From Ga0077555 sp963741565 (GTDB lineage: Bacteria; Pseudomonadota; Alphaproteobacteria; Rhizobiales; Hyphomicrobiaceae), in the NCBI GenBank assembly GCA_963741565.1, contig CAVUIK010000016.1, positions 1 to 64,000 of the forward strand: a stretch of 64,000 bases of DNA, in the 5' to 3' direction. Below the pieces are notes generated by a model. The model was not told the DNA's origin, made no database searches, and worked only from the letters and a program-made list of their open reading frames with translations. How positions within the stretch are numbered: position 1 is the first letter of the stretch; each line of letters begins with the position of its first letter. The position numbers were made by a program, and so were the translations under genes. Shown piece after piece: positions 35,715 through 43,237 of this stretch.

Positions 35715-36749
35715 ATGGCAACGTCCGGGACGGATGGAACGTCGAACGTCGTCGCGATGTCGGCTGTCGGCCGCAACGTGCCCGCGTTCACACGCGATGA
35801 GGAACTCAAGGCCTACCGCGAGATGCTGCTGATCCGGCGCTTCGAGGAGCGTGCGGGCCAGCTCTACGGCATGGGGCTCATCGGCGGGTTCTGTCACCTC
35901 TACATCGGCCAGGAGGCGGTCGTCGTCGGTTTGCAGATGGCGTCCAAAGCCGGCGACCAGGTGATCACGACGTATCGCGATCACGGCCATATGTTGGCAT
36001 CGGGAATGGACGCCAAGGGCGTTATGGCCGAGCTGACGGGACGGCAGGGGGGCTACTCCAAGGGCAAGGGGGGCTCCATGCACATGTTCTCGAAGGAGAA
36101 GCATTTCTATGGCGGCCACGGCATCGTCGGCGCCTCGGTGCCGCTCGGAGCCGGCCTCGCGTTCGCCAACAAATACCGCGGAAACGACAACGTCTCCTGG
36201 TGTTACTTCGGCGACGGCGCCGCCAACCAGGGGCAGGTGTACGAAACCTTCAACATGGCAAAACTCTGGCATCTGCCGGTGATCTTCGTCATCGAAAACA
36301 ACCGTTACGCCATGGGCACGTCGACGGAGCGCTCGTCGGCGACGACGAACTTCGCCATGCGCGGCGCGTCGTTCGACATTCCGGGCGAGCAGGTCGACGG
36401 CATGGATGTGCGCGCTTGTCGTGCGGCGGGAGAAAAGGTCGCCGCCCATGCGCGCGCCGGCAAGGGGCCCTACATTCTGGAAATGCTGACCTATCGCTAT
36501 CGCGGCCATTCGATGTCCGATCCGGCGAAGTACCGCACCCGCGAAGAGGTCGACCGCGTGCGCGAGGAACGCGACCCGATCGAGCGCGTGCGGAAGCGGG
36601 TGCTCGAGACGCGGATGGTTTCGGAGGACGAGCTGAAAGCGATCGACGCCGAAATCCGCCAGATCGTCACGGCCGCCGCCGAGTTCGCCCAGTCCAATCC
36701 CGAGCCCGATCCGAAGGAGCTGTGGACGGATGTGCTGGTCGGGGCGTAG
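35715..36749 (+). CDS. pdhA: Pyruvate dehydrogenase E1 component, alpha subunit
   Basis: TPP-dependent subunit that decarboxylates pyruvate and transfers the acetyl group to lipoyl-E2. 344 residues from ATG 35715, preceded by AAGGAGG. Marks are LIRRFEERAGQLYGMGLIGG, the HLYIGQEA segment, TYRDHGHMLASG, SKGKGGSMHMFS, the TPP-binding motif GDGAANQGQVYETFNMAKLW ending VIENN, and YRYRGHSMSDPAKYRT with the phosphorylation-loop-like region. The long upstream frame was rejected. First gene of the pdh cluster. Confidence 0.97.
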   Translation: MATSGTDGTSNVVAMSAVGRNVPAFTRDEELKAYREMLLIRRFEERAGQLYGMGLIGGFCHLYIGQEAVVVGLQMASKAGDQVITTYRDHGHMLASGMDAKGVMAELTGRQGGYSKGKGGSMHMFSKEKHFYGGHGIVGASVPLGAGLAFANKYRGNDNVSWCYFGDGAANQGQVYETFNMAKLWHLPVIFVIENNRYAMGTSTERSSATTNFAMRGASFDIPGEQVDGMDVRACRAAGEKVAAHARAGKGPYILEMLTYRYRGHSMSDPAKYRTREEVDRVREERDPIERVRKRVLETRMVSEDELKAIDAEIRQIVTAAAEFAQSNPEPDPKELWTDVLVGA

Positions 36750-36801
36750 GTGCAGGTTGTTTTACCGTTCGATCCTTTCTCAGGGAGAAGCCTAGATAGC
36801 G

Positions 36802-36873
36802 ATGGTGACTGTCGTCCCCAAATCCACAGCCACCTACGCCGACCTCGAGGCGGTGCCGCCGCATCTCTCACTA
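36802..36873 (+). pseudogene. Truncated 5' copy of a Uma2-family gene
   Basis: Reads MVTVVPKSTATYADLEAVPP HL and then runs into the inverted-repeat element. The stretch GCCACCTACGCCGACCTCGA and about 20 bases after it are identical to the start of the intact Uma2 gene at 37.1 kb, so this is a duplicated, truncated beginning of the same gene with its continuation replaced by repeat DNA. The open frame continues to 37047 only by chance through the element. Confidence 0.75.
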
Positions 36874-37048
36874 GTCATCCCTGGGTTTATCCCCGGGACC
36901 CATGGTGCCGCCAGTCCGGTCGCCGGAAATCTGCATGAGACGGGGTTGCGTGGTTTCAGTTTGAGCCAATGGAGGGTCTCGACGTGCTCCACCGTCTTAA
37001 CGCAGCGTGCGCTGAACGATGGGTCCCGGGGACAAGCCCCGGGATGAC
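36874..37048. repeat. Small inverted-repeat (MITE-like) element
   Basis: About 175 bases bounded by 30-bp inverted repeats at 36874-36903 and 37019-37048 that match at 27 of 30 positions. Each arm begins or ends with GTCATCCC / GGGATGAC and contains its own CCCGGGG...CCCCGGG hairpin. No transposase lies inside. A further single end occurs at 8740-8768. This looks like a non-autonomous repeat of the palindromic type common in intergenic DNA of Hyphomicrobiales. It sits between pdhA and the Uma2 gene and splits off a truncated copy of the latter. Confidence 0.8.
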
Positions 37049-37097
37049 ATCGTGATTTGGACTGCCCTGACTTGTCCCGATGCACTATTGGATCTGA

Positions 37098-37682
37098 ATG
37101 ACCGAGTTCGCTAAACAACCCGCCACCTACGCCGACCTCGAGGCGGTGCCGCCGCATCTCGTGGCGGAGATCTTGTTTGGATCGTTGGTGACGCATCCAC
37201 GCCCTGCGCGTCGCCATGGCGGGGCGGGAAGCGTGCTCGGCATGGTGACTGGCAATCCGTTCCAACTGGGCATCGGCGGACCTGGGGGCTGGATCTTTGT
37301 CGATGAACCCGAGCTCCACCTTGGTCCCCATATTGCGGTGCCCGACATCGCGGGCTGGCGGCGCGAACGGATGACGGAGCCGGCAGAGAAGGTTTATTTC
37401 GAGGTCGCGCCAGACTGGATTTGCGAGATCTTGTCGGACTCCACCGAGAAATATGACCGGGGCGACAAGCGCCGCATTTATGCGCATTACGAGGTCGAGC
37501 ATCTCTGGCTGCTCGACCCGCGCATCAAACTGCTTGAAGTCTTCCATCGCCAGAATAGGGACTGGGTGCTGACTCATACGTACTCCGACAGCGAGAACGT
37601 CTGCGCGCCGCCGTTCGATGCGATCACTTTCTCACTTGGCCTCCTCTGGCCATTCGATCCACCTTCCGAGCCTGCAACCTGA
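37098..37682 (+). CDS. Uma2-family (DUF820) putative PD-(D/E)XK endonuclease
   Basis: 194-residue protein of the Uma2 family, a restriction-endonuclease-like fold with unknown cellular role. Begins MTEFAKQPATYADLEAVPPH; the fold core shows ELHLGPHIAVPDIAGWRRER (Asp in VPDIAGW) and PDWICEILSDSTEKYDRGDK (Glu in CEILS and Lys in DRGDKRR), then IYAHYEVEHLWLLDP. These supply the D...ExK-type positions. It is inserted between pdhA and pdhB, 14 bases before pdhB, and is paralogous to the gene at 39961-40545 that lies just before pdhC. It is presumably co-transcribed with the pdh genes. Confidence 0.85.
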   Translation: MTEFAKQPATYADLEAVPPHLVAEILFGSLVTHPRPARRHGGAGSVLGMVTGNPFQLGIGGPGGWIFVDEPELHLGPHIAVPDIAGWRRERMTEPAEKVYFEVAPDWICEILSDSTEKYDRGDKRRIYAHYEVEHLWLLDPRIKLLEVFHRQNRDWVLTHTYSDSENVCAPPFDAITFSLGLLWPFDPPSEPAT

Positions 37683-37696
37683 CGAGCACAAGACCG

Positions 37697-39121
37697 ATGC
37701 CCACGCAAATCCTGATGCCTGCCCTGTCGCCGACCATGGAGGAGGGCAAGCTCGCCAAATGGCTCGTCTCGGAAGGGAGCCGCATCAAGCCCGGCGACAT
37801 CATCGCCGAGATCGAGACCGACAAGGCGACCATGGAAGTCGAGTCGGTGGACGAGGGCGTGATCGCAGAGTTGCTCATTCCCGCCGGCACCGAGAAGGTC
37901 AAGGTCAACACGCCGATCGCGGTGATCCGGGTTGACGGCGAGACATCCGCTGCCGCCGCGCCGCGACCCAATGGCGGGGGCAGACCGCATGCGGCAAACG
38001 ATGGCGTTCCAGCCACCGCACCAGACACACGCGGGCAGACGGCTTCTCCGGCACCAGCGGCTGAGCTGATTCCAGCCGTCCGCTCCGCGCCCGCCACCGG
38101 GGAAGACCCATTTCCATTGGGTTGGCCGGTCGGCACAGAAACGATCACCCAGACGATGCGTGAAGCGCTGCGCGATGCGATGGCCGAGGAAATGCGGCGT
38201 GACCCCGATGTGTTCCTGATGGGCGAGGAGGTCGCGCAGTACCAGGGCGCCTACAAAGTGAGCCAAGGTCTGCTCGAGGAATTCGGCGCGAAGCGCGTTA
38301 TCGACACGCCGATTACAGAGCAAGGATTTGCCGGTGTCGGCGTCGGCGCAGCGATGGCGGGCTTGAAACCCATCGTCGAGTTCATGACCTGGAACTTCGG
38401 CATGCAGGCCATCGACCAGATCATCAACTCCGCGGCCAAGACGCTCTATATGTCGGGCGGCCAGATGGGTTCGCCGATTGTTTTTCGCGGCCCGAATGGT
38501 GCGGCCGCCCGCGTCGCCGCCCAGCACAGCCAATGCTATTCGGCATGGTACGCGCATGTGCCGGGTTTGAAGGTGGTCGTGCCGTCCAATCCCGCCGACG
38601 CCAAGGGGTTGCTGAAAGCGGCGATCCGGGATCCCAACCCCGTGCTCGTCCTCGAGAACGAGCTGCTCTATGGGATCAGTGGCCCGGTTCCCAAATCGGC
38701 GGACTGGCTGGTGCCGATCGGCAAGGCGCGCATCGTGCGGCCTGGACGACATTGTACGGTGGTATCGTTTGCGCGCGGCATGCAATACGCGCTCGCCGCC
38801 GCCGACATACTGGCGAAGGAGGGCATCGAAATCGAGGTGATCGACCTGCGGTCGTTGCGCCCGATCGATTGGGATACGATCATCGGCTCGATCAAGCGCA
38901 CCAATCGACTGGTGACGGTGGAGGAAGCCTGGCCCACATGTTCGGTCGGCTCCGAGATCTGCGCGCAGGCCGCGATCCAGGCGTTCGACTATCTCGATGC
39001 GCCGCCGGCCAAGGTGGCGGGCGCCGACGTGCCGATGCCTTATGCCGCCAACCTTGAGAAGCTGGCTCTGCCGAACGCCGATCACGTCGTCGCCGCGGTG
39101 AAGGGTGTGTGCTATGCCTGA
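37697..39121 (+). CDS. pdhB: Pyruvate dehydrogenase E1 component, beta subunit with N-terminal lipoyl domain
   Basis: 474 residues. Residues 1-80 are a lipoyl domain (MPTQILMPALSPTMEEGKLA; lipoylated Lys in EIETDKATMEVES), followed by an Ala/Pro-rich linker to about residue 145, then the transketolase-like E1-beta body (MREALRDAMAEEMRRDPDVF, MGEEVAQYQGAYKVSQGLL, IDTPITEQGFAGVGVGAAMA, and C-terminal EEAWPTCSVGSEI). A lipoylated E1-beta is characteristic of alphaproteobacteria. The lipoyl-coding DNA is nearly the same as that opening pdhC, a short repeated stretch that could recombine. Confidence 0.96.
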   Translation: MPTQILMPALSPTMEEGKLAKWLVSEGSRIKPGDIIAEIETDKATMEVESVDEGVIAELLIPAGTEKVKVNTPIAVIRVDGETSAAAAPRPNGGGRPHAANDGVPATAPDTRGQTASPAPAAELIPAVRSAPATGEDPFPLGWPVGTETITQTMREALRDAMAEEMRRDPDVFLMGEEVAQYQGAYKVSQGLLEEFGAKRVIDTPITEQGFAGVGVGAAMAGLKPIVEFMTWNFGMQAIDQIINSAAKTLYMSGGQMGSPIVFRGPNGAAARVAAQHSQCYSAWYAHVPGLKVVVPSNPADAKGLLKAAIRDPNPVLVLENELLYGISGPVPKSADWLVPIGKARIVRPGRHCTVVSFARGMQYALAAADILAKEGIEIEVIDLRSLRPIDWDTIIGSIKRTNRLVTVEEAWPTCSVGSEICAQAAIQAFDYLDAPPAKVAGADVPMPYAANLEKLALPNADHVVAAVKGVCYA

Positions 39122-39141
39122 CTTGGAGAGGTGACATCACC

Positions 39142-39528
39142 ATGAGATCGCCGGCGCGCCGCTCAGCTACGATCCGCAAAGCAGCCGATGCCGACGTGGT
39201 CGAGGTGCGCGCTGGCGACAAGGTTCTCGGCGCGGTTCCCCGGATCGAGAGCGAGACGGGCGACACGATGTCGGGTGCATTCGCCAATCATCCCGCGTTC
39301 ACCGACTTCGTCGCAGCTTTCCGCGACCTGGCACGAGCCGCGCAATTCGGTGATGCGGAAGCACGAGCGCGCGTGTCGGCTGATCTCGAGGCCCAGGGCG
39401 TGCAGGTCTGGCATACGGCGCACGACATGCGCATCGATCAACCGCATTCCCTGACGATTGTCGATGGACGCGCGCGGTTCCGCGCCAACGATGCATTTCT
39501 GATGATGCGCACGGGAGGTCTCGGATGA
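39142..39528 (+). CDS. Conserved hypothetical protein in the pdh cluster
   Basis: 128 residues from ATG 39142, preceded by GGAGAGGTG. A basic N-terminus (MRSPARRSATIRKAADADVV) is followed by a mixed alpha/beta segment with AFRDLARAAQFGDAEARARV and HTAHDMRIDQPHSLTIVDGR. No family recognised, no signal peptide, no cysteine pattern. Its stop overlaps the start of the GFA-type gene by four bases, so the two are translationally coupled, and both lie between pdhB and pdhC. Confidence 0.7.
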   Translation: MRSPARRSATIRKAADADVVEVRAGDKVLGAVPRIESETGDTMSGAFANHPAFTDFVAAFRDLARAAQFGDAEARARVSADLEAQGVQVWHTAHDMRIDQPHSLTIVDGRARFRANDAFLMMRTGGLG

Positions 39529-39956
39529 CACCCTATACCTACAAGGGCAGTTGCCACTGCGGCGCCATTCACGTCACGCTCGAGATGACGCGTCCGGCTG
39601 AGGAAACGCAGGTGCGATCATGCCAATGCAGCTTCTGTCTGCGCCAGGGTTCGCTGACCATCTCCGATCCCTTGGGCAGGGCCGTCATCGAGATCGGCGA
39701 CAAGACGCTCACGCGCTACAAGTTCGGCACTGAGACGGCAACCAGCCTAATTTGTACCAAGTGCGGCGTCTATGTCGGGGTCGTTCTGGAGGCGGATGGC
39801 GGGACATGGTCGGTCGCCAATACGCGCGGCCTCGGCATTTCCGAATTCCAAGATCGCACGGGCGTGCCGATGCTCTACGAACATGAAACGCCCGACGAGC
39901 GCGTCGCGCGCCGCAAATCAAAATGGACGCCGACCGAGATCCGTTTCAAGACTTGA
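39525..39956 (+). CDS. GFA/CENP-V-family zinc protein
   Basis: 143-residue member of the glutathione-dependent formaldehyde-activating (Gfa/CENP-V) family, zinc-binding beta proteins. The cysteine pattern GSCHCGAIHVTLE (residues 9-12), CQCSFCLRQGS (mid) and ICTKCGVYVG supplies the two Zn sites. Many members have no proven formaldehyde activity, so only the fold is claimed. Coupled to the preceding unknown gene by a 4-base overlap (39525-39528) and 4 bases before the second Uma2 gene. Confidence 0.87.
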   Translation: MTPYTYKGSCHCGAIHVTLEMTRPAEETQVRSCQCSFCLRQGSLTISDPLGRAVIEIGDKTLTRYKFGTETATSLICTKCGVYVGVVLEADGGTWSVANTRGLGISEFQDRTGVPMLYEHETPDERVARRKSKWTPTEIRFKT

Positions 39957-39960
39957 GCCC

Positions 39961-40545
39961 ATGGCAGAGCCAGCAAAGAGAAACGCGACCTATGAGGATT
40001 TTCGCGCGGTGCCCGAGGGCCTCGTCGCCGAGATCCTGTTCGGTAGCCTCTTCGTGCATCCGCGTCCTGCGCCGCCGCATGTGACAGCAGGTACTGCACT
40101 CCAGATCGAGCTTGGCGGTCCATTCCAGAAGGGTCGCGGTGGACCAGGCGGCTGGATCTTCGTCGTCGAGCCTGAGCTGCATCTGGGGCCGCACATCGTG
40201 CAGCCCGATCTCGTCGGCTGGCGCCGGGATCGCATGCCGCACATGCCGGCGACGAGCTACTTCGAGACGCCGCCCGATTGGATTTGCGAAGTGCTCTCGC
40301 CGTCTACCGAGGCGAACGACAAAGGCCCCAAACGACGAATCTACGCGACCTATGGTGTCCTCCACTTGTGGCACCTCGATCCCGTCGCGAAAATCCTTGA
40401 GGTCTTCCTGCTGCGTGACGGGCAATGGGTTCTGTTTGACACCTTCCAAGATGGCGACCGGGTGACCGCCCCGCCGTTCGACGTTGTACCCTTCGACCTA
40501 TCCGACCTCTGGCCGTTGCCGTCTGCTCCCGAAACCACAGCTTGA
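39961..40545 (+). CDS. Uma2-family (DUF820) putative PD-(D/E)XK endonuclease, second copy
   Basis: 194 residues from ATG 39961 (MAEPAKRNATYEDFRAVPEG), the same length as the copy at 37.1 kb and clearly paralogous: GLVAEILFGSLFVHPRPAPP, GGPGGWIFVVEPELHLGPHI, QPDLVGWRRDRM, PDWICEVLSPSTEAND and IYATYGVLHLWHLDP. The predicted Asp and Glu positions of the nuclease-like core are kept. Ends 10 bases before pdhC. Two copies, each directly before a lipoyl-domain pdh gene, suggest that a block 'uma2 + lipoyl 5' end' was duplicated or arranged by recombination. Confidence 0.85.
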   Translation: MAEPAKRNATYEDFRAVPEGLVAEILFGSLFVHPRPAPPHVTAGTALQIELGGPFQKGRGGPGGWIFVVEPELHLGPHIVQPDLVGWRRDRMPHMPATSYFETPPDWICEVLSPSTEANDKGPKRRIYATYGVLHLWHLDPVAKILEVFLLRDGQWVLFDTFQDGDRVTAPPFDVVPFDLSDLWPLPSAPETTA

Positions 40546-40555
40546 ATGAGTCCCA

Positions 40556-42008
40556 ATGCCGATCCAGATTTTGATGCCCGCCCTGTCGCCGACCATGGAA
40601 GAGGGCAAGCTCGCGAAGTGGCTGGTCAAGGAAGGCCAGAAAGTCCGAGCGGGCGATATTCTCGCCGAGATCGAGACCGACAAGGCGACGATGGAGGTCG
40701 AAGCCGTCGACGAGGGGACGCTGCAGCAGATCCTGATTGCGGCCGGCACCGAGAAGGTCAAGGTCAACACGCCGATCGCGGTATTGCTGGCTGACGGAGA
40801 GGTGGCCGGCGCGACCCCTGTCCGCCAGGCAGCTGTGCCGCCGGTGCCAGCTGTGGCCCCGCCCCGGCCGGTCGCGAGCGCGGCGCCGCCTACCCAGTCT
40901 GCGGCGACAGTGGCGCCGGTTCTGTCCCGGCCCGCCACCCCGCCGGGAGCCGGCGCTACAATGGCGTCTGCCGGTTTGGCGGGCGTTGCCGGTGCGCCGA
41001 TGGCGACGTCCGAGACGCGCCTTTTTGCGTCGCCCCTGGCCCGGCGTCGCGCGCGGGAGCTGGGTGTCGATCTCGCGGTCGTCCGGGGTTCCGGGCCGCA
41101 TGGCCGGGTCATCGATCGTGACGTCGTTGCCGCCCGCTCCCAGCCGGCGTCCGGCATCGCCAGCGCGGCGCCCGCTGCGGCAACCGCGCTCGCGGCATCA
41201 GCGACGAGGGCCACTTCGGCGGCTACCGGTACGGCCATGACGACCGCGTCGCCGGGGGCGCTGCAGGTTGCAGCGATGCCCGATGACAAGATCCTCGCGC
41301 TCTACGACAAGAGCAGCTACGAGGTCGTATCGCATGACGGTATGCGCCGCATCATCGCCCAGCGCCTCACACAGTCGAAGCAGACGGTTCCGCATTTCTA
41401 CATGACGGTCGACTGCCGGCTCGACAGCCTGCTGTCCGCGCGCGAGCGGATCAATGCGGCGGCGCCAAAAGAGGGACCGCGCGCCTATAAGCTGTCGGTC
41501 AACGACTTCGTCATCAAGGCGCTGGCGCTGGCGCTGCAGCAGGTGCCGGCGGCCAACGCCACCTGGACCGAGCAAGGGATGCTGCGCCATCGCCACTCCG
41601 ATGTCGGCGTGGCCGTTGCCGTCGAAGGCGGTCTGTTCACGCCGATTGTGCGCCACGCCGAACTCAAGACGCTCGGCGAGATCTCGAACGAGATGAAGGA
41701 TCTGGCCGGCCGGGCGCGCAACCGGCGGCTGGCGCCGCATGAATATCAGGGCGGAACGACGTCGATCTCGAACCTCGGGATGTTCGGCATCAAGAGTTTC
41801 GACGCCGTGATCAACCCGCCGCATGCGACGATCTTGGCCGTGGGTGCGGGCGAGAAGCGGGCCGTTGTCGTGGGCGATGCGCTGCAGGTTGCAACATGAT
41901 GACTGCACGCTCTCGTGCGATCATCGCGTGGTCGATGGGGCGGTCGGCGCCGAACTGCTGAACGCCTTCAAGCTCTTGATCGAGGACCCGGTCCGCATGC
42001 TGGTCTGA
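40556..42008 (+). CDS. pdhC: Pyruvate dehydrogenase E2 (dihydrolipoamide acetyltransferase), frameshifted before the catalytic His
   Basis: Core acetyltransferase of the pyruvate dehydrogenase complex. Lipoyl domain 1-80 (MPIQILMPALSPTMEEGKLA; Lys in EIETDKATMEVEA), Ala/Pro linker, E3/E1-binding domain around FASPLARRRARELGVDLAVV, second linker, then the catalytic domain (RRIIAQRLTQSKQTVPHFYM). The frame stops at 41899 after ALQVAT, but the next frame continues DDCTLSCDHRVVDGAVGAEL to a stop at 42008, with the essential HxxxD motif DHRVVDG. One surplus base at 41891-41899 explains it; corrected length 483 residues. Since the complex needs this His, a sequence error is the likely cause. Confidence 0.95.
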
Positions 42009-42219
42009 AGGGTCCGCGGAAGGTGCCCTCGTTTCAACGCGGGCCGGATGCGCTCTGTGGCATTGCGGCAACAAAACATCAGTTTCCACAGTTCGGCCCT
42101 TGCTTATGGGCAGTCTACTGGGGCTAAGTCAGATCGTGATCTTGTTGAGCGGGCTGGGCGGGCCTAATGGAGCGGTGTGTCGGGGGGAACCGACATGAAC
42201 CGGATTCGAGGGGACCACC

Positions 42220-42741
42220 ATGTCTTTCAAAAGAGCACTTGCTCTCACCGCCACTTTGGGCATGACACTCGCGCTCGGCGCCTGCGCCAGCGAGCAGCTG
42301 ATCGGCGGCGGCACGACCACATCCGCCCTGCCGGAGAAGTCGGCATCCGCCGACCCGGCGTGCGGGCCACTGGCCAACCAGATCGATACCTTGCGCAAGG
42401 ACGGTGTGGCGGATCGGGTCGCCGCGGCCTCCCAGGGCAAGACGCCGACCGTCAACATGAAGCGCGAGTCGCTGGCCAAAGTCGCCGAGTTGAACAAAGC
42501 GAATGCCGATTTCCAGTCGAAATGCTCGACGATCGCGCGCCCAGCGTCAGCACCAGCGGTTGCCCAAGCGGCACCCGCTGCAGTGAACGCCAAAGCGGCT
42601 GCACCAGTCGGTGCGAAGGCGGCCACGTCGGTTGCTGCCAAGGCTGCTGCCAAAGCCGCCGTACCGAGCGCAACTAAGGCCGCTACAGCTCCTTCTGCGC
42701 CGGCAGATGCCTCCGCAGCCGCGGCTGAGAAGAAAGAATAA
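42220..42741 (+). CDS. Putative lipoprotein with Ala-rich tail
   Basis: 173 residues. Signal peptide MSFKRALALTATLGMTLALG with lipobox LGAC, so Cys22 should be lipidated. The folded part (CGPLANQIDTLRKDGVADRV to FQSKC) has two cysteines bracketing a helical segment, probably a disulfide. The last 70 residues are an Ala/Lys/Pro repeat-like tail (AAPAAVNAKAAAPVGAKAAT) resembling histone-H1-like or cell-wall-spanning tails. It is related to the next gene. Function unknown. Confidence 0.75.
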   Translation: MSFKRALALTATLGMTLALGACASEQLIGGGTTTSALPEKSASADPACGPLANQIDTLRKDGVADRVAAASQGKTPTVNMKRESLAKVAELNKANADFQSKCSTIARPASAPAVAQAAPAAVNAKAAAPVGAKAATSVAAKAAAKAAVPSATKAATAPSAPADASAAAAEKKE

Positions 42742-42835
42742 CACGTCTCGCATACGACAACGCCGGCGAACAAAACCTGCGCCGAATGGCGTAGGGGGAC
42801 TGGCGGTTCGTTCAAGACACGTCGAGGAGGTGAGC

Positions 42836-43123
42836 ATGGCGAAGTCGAATTTGAATTGGCTCGGAGCGGTCGTCGTGGCGGCCCTTCTCGGGGGCTGCGC
42901 GGCACAAGGGGCACCCGGTGGCGATCCGGGCGCGCGTCCCCTGCCGGCGGGGCAATCCTGCCAGTCGTTGCGCGCTGAGTTGAACAAAATGGACTCGCGC
43001 GGCATCCCGTCGAAGGTCGAAGCCGTGTCGGCCGGCCGCAAAGTGTCGCCGGCGGATAAGGCTGACGCGGACCGCTACAACCAGACGCTCAATCATTATC
43101 TGGGCGCGCGCTGCCACGTCTGA
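42836..43123 (+). CDS. Small putative lipoprotein, paralogue of the preceding gene
   Basis: 95 residues from ATG 42836, preceded by GAGGAGG. Signal peptide with lipobox LGGC (MAKSNLNWLGAVVVAALLGG). The mature part CQSLRAELNKMDSRGIPSKV then EAVSAGRKVS...YNQTLNHYLGARC has the same order as the upstream lipoprotein: Cys, Leu-rich helix, D..G, V.A.S.GK, N, and a closing Cys, but lacks the Ala-rich tail. A clear terminator follows, so the two lipoproteins form a unit between pdhC and lpdA. Function unknown. Confidence 0.75.
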   Translation: MAKSNLNWLGAVVVAALLGGCAAQGAPGGDPGARPLPAGQSCQSLRAELNKMDSRGIPSKVEAVSAGRKVSPADKADADRYNQTLNHYLGARCHV

Positions 43124-43175
43124 GTGCGGCTGTGGATTGGTGCTTGGCGCAGGACGCCCGGCACCGCAGAATAGG

Positions 43176-43207
43176 GGGCTCCGGACCACGTCCGGAGCCC
43201 ATTTTTG
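43176..43207 (+). terminator. Rho-independent terminator after the lipoprotein pair
   Basis: Perfect 11-bp stem GGGCTCCGGAC / GTCCGGAGCCC with a 3-base loop, followed by ATTTTTG. It ends 30 bases before the lpdA start codon, so lpdA must be transcribed from a promoter within this short gap or by readthrough of the hairpin. Confidence 0.9.
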
Positions 43208-43237
43208 TTCCAGCCCACCAGTCCAAGGCAATTCCGC

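Noticed and set aside
36802..37047. 81-residue frame as an independent gene
   Set aside because: Its first part duplicates the Uma2 start and the rest reads through the inverted-repeat element; treated as a truncated copy.
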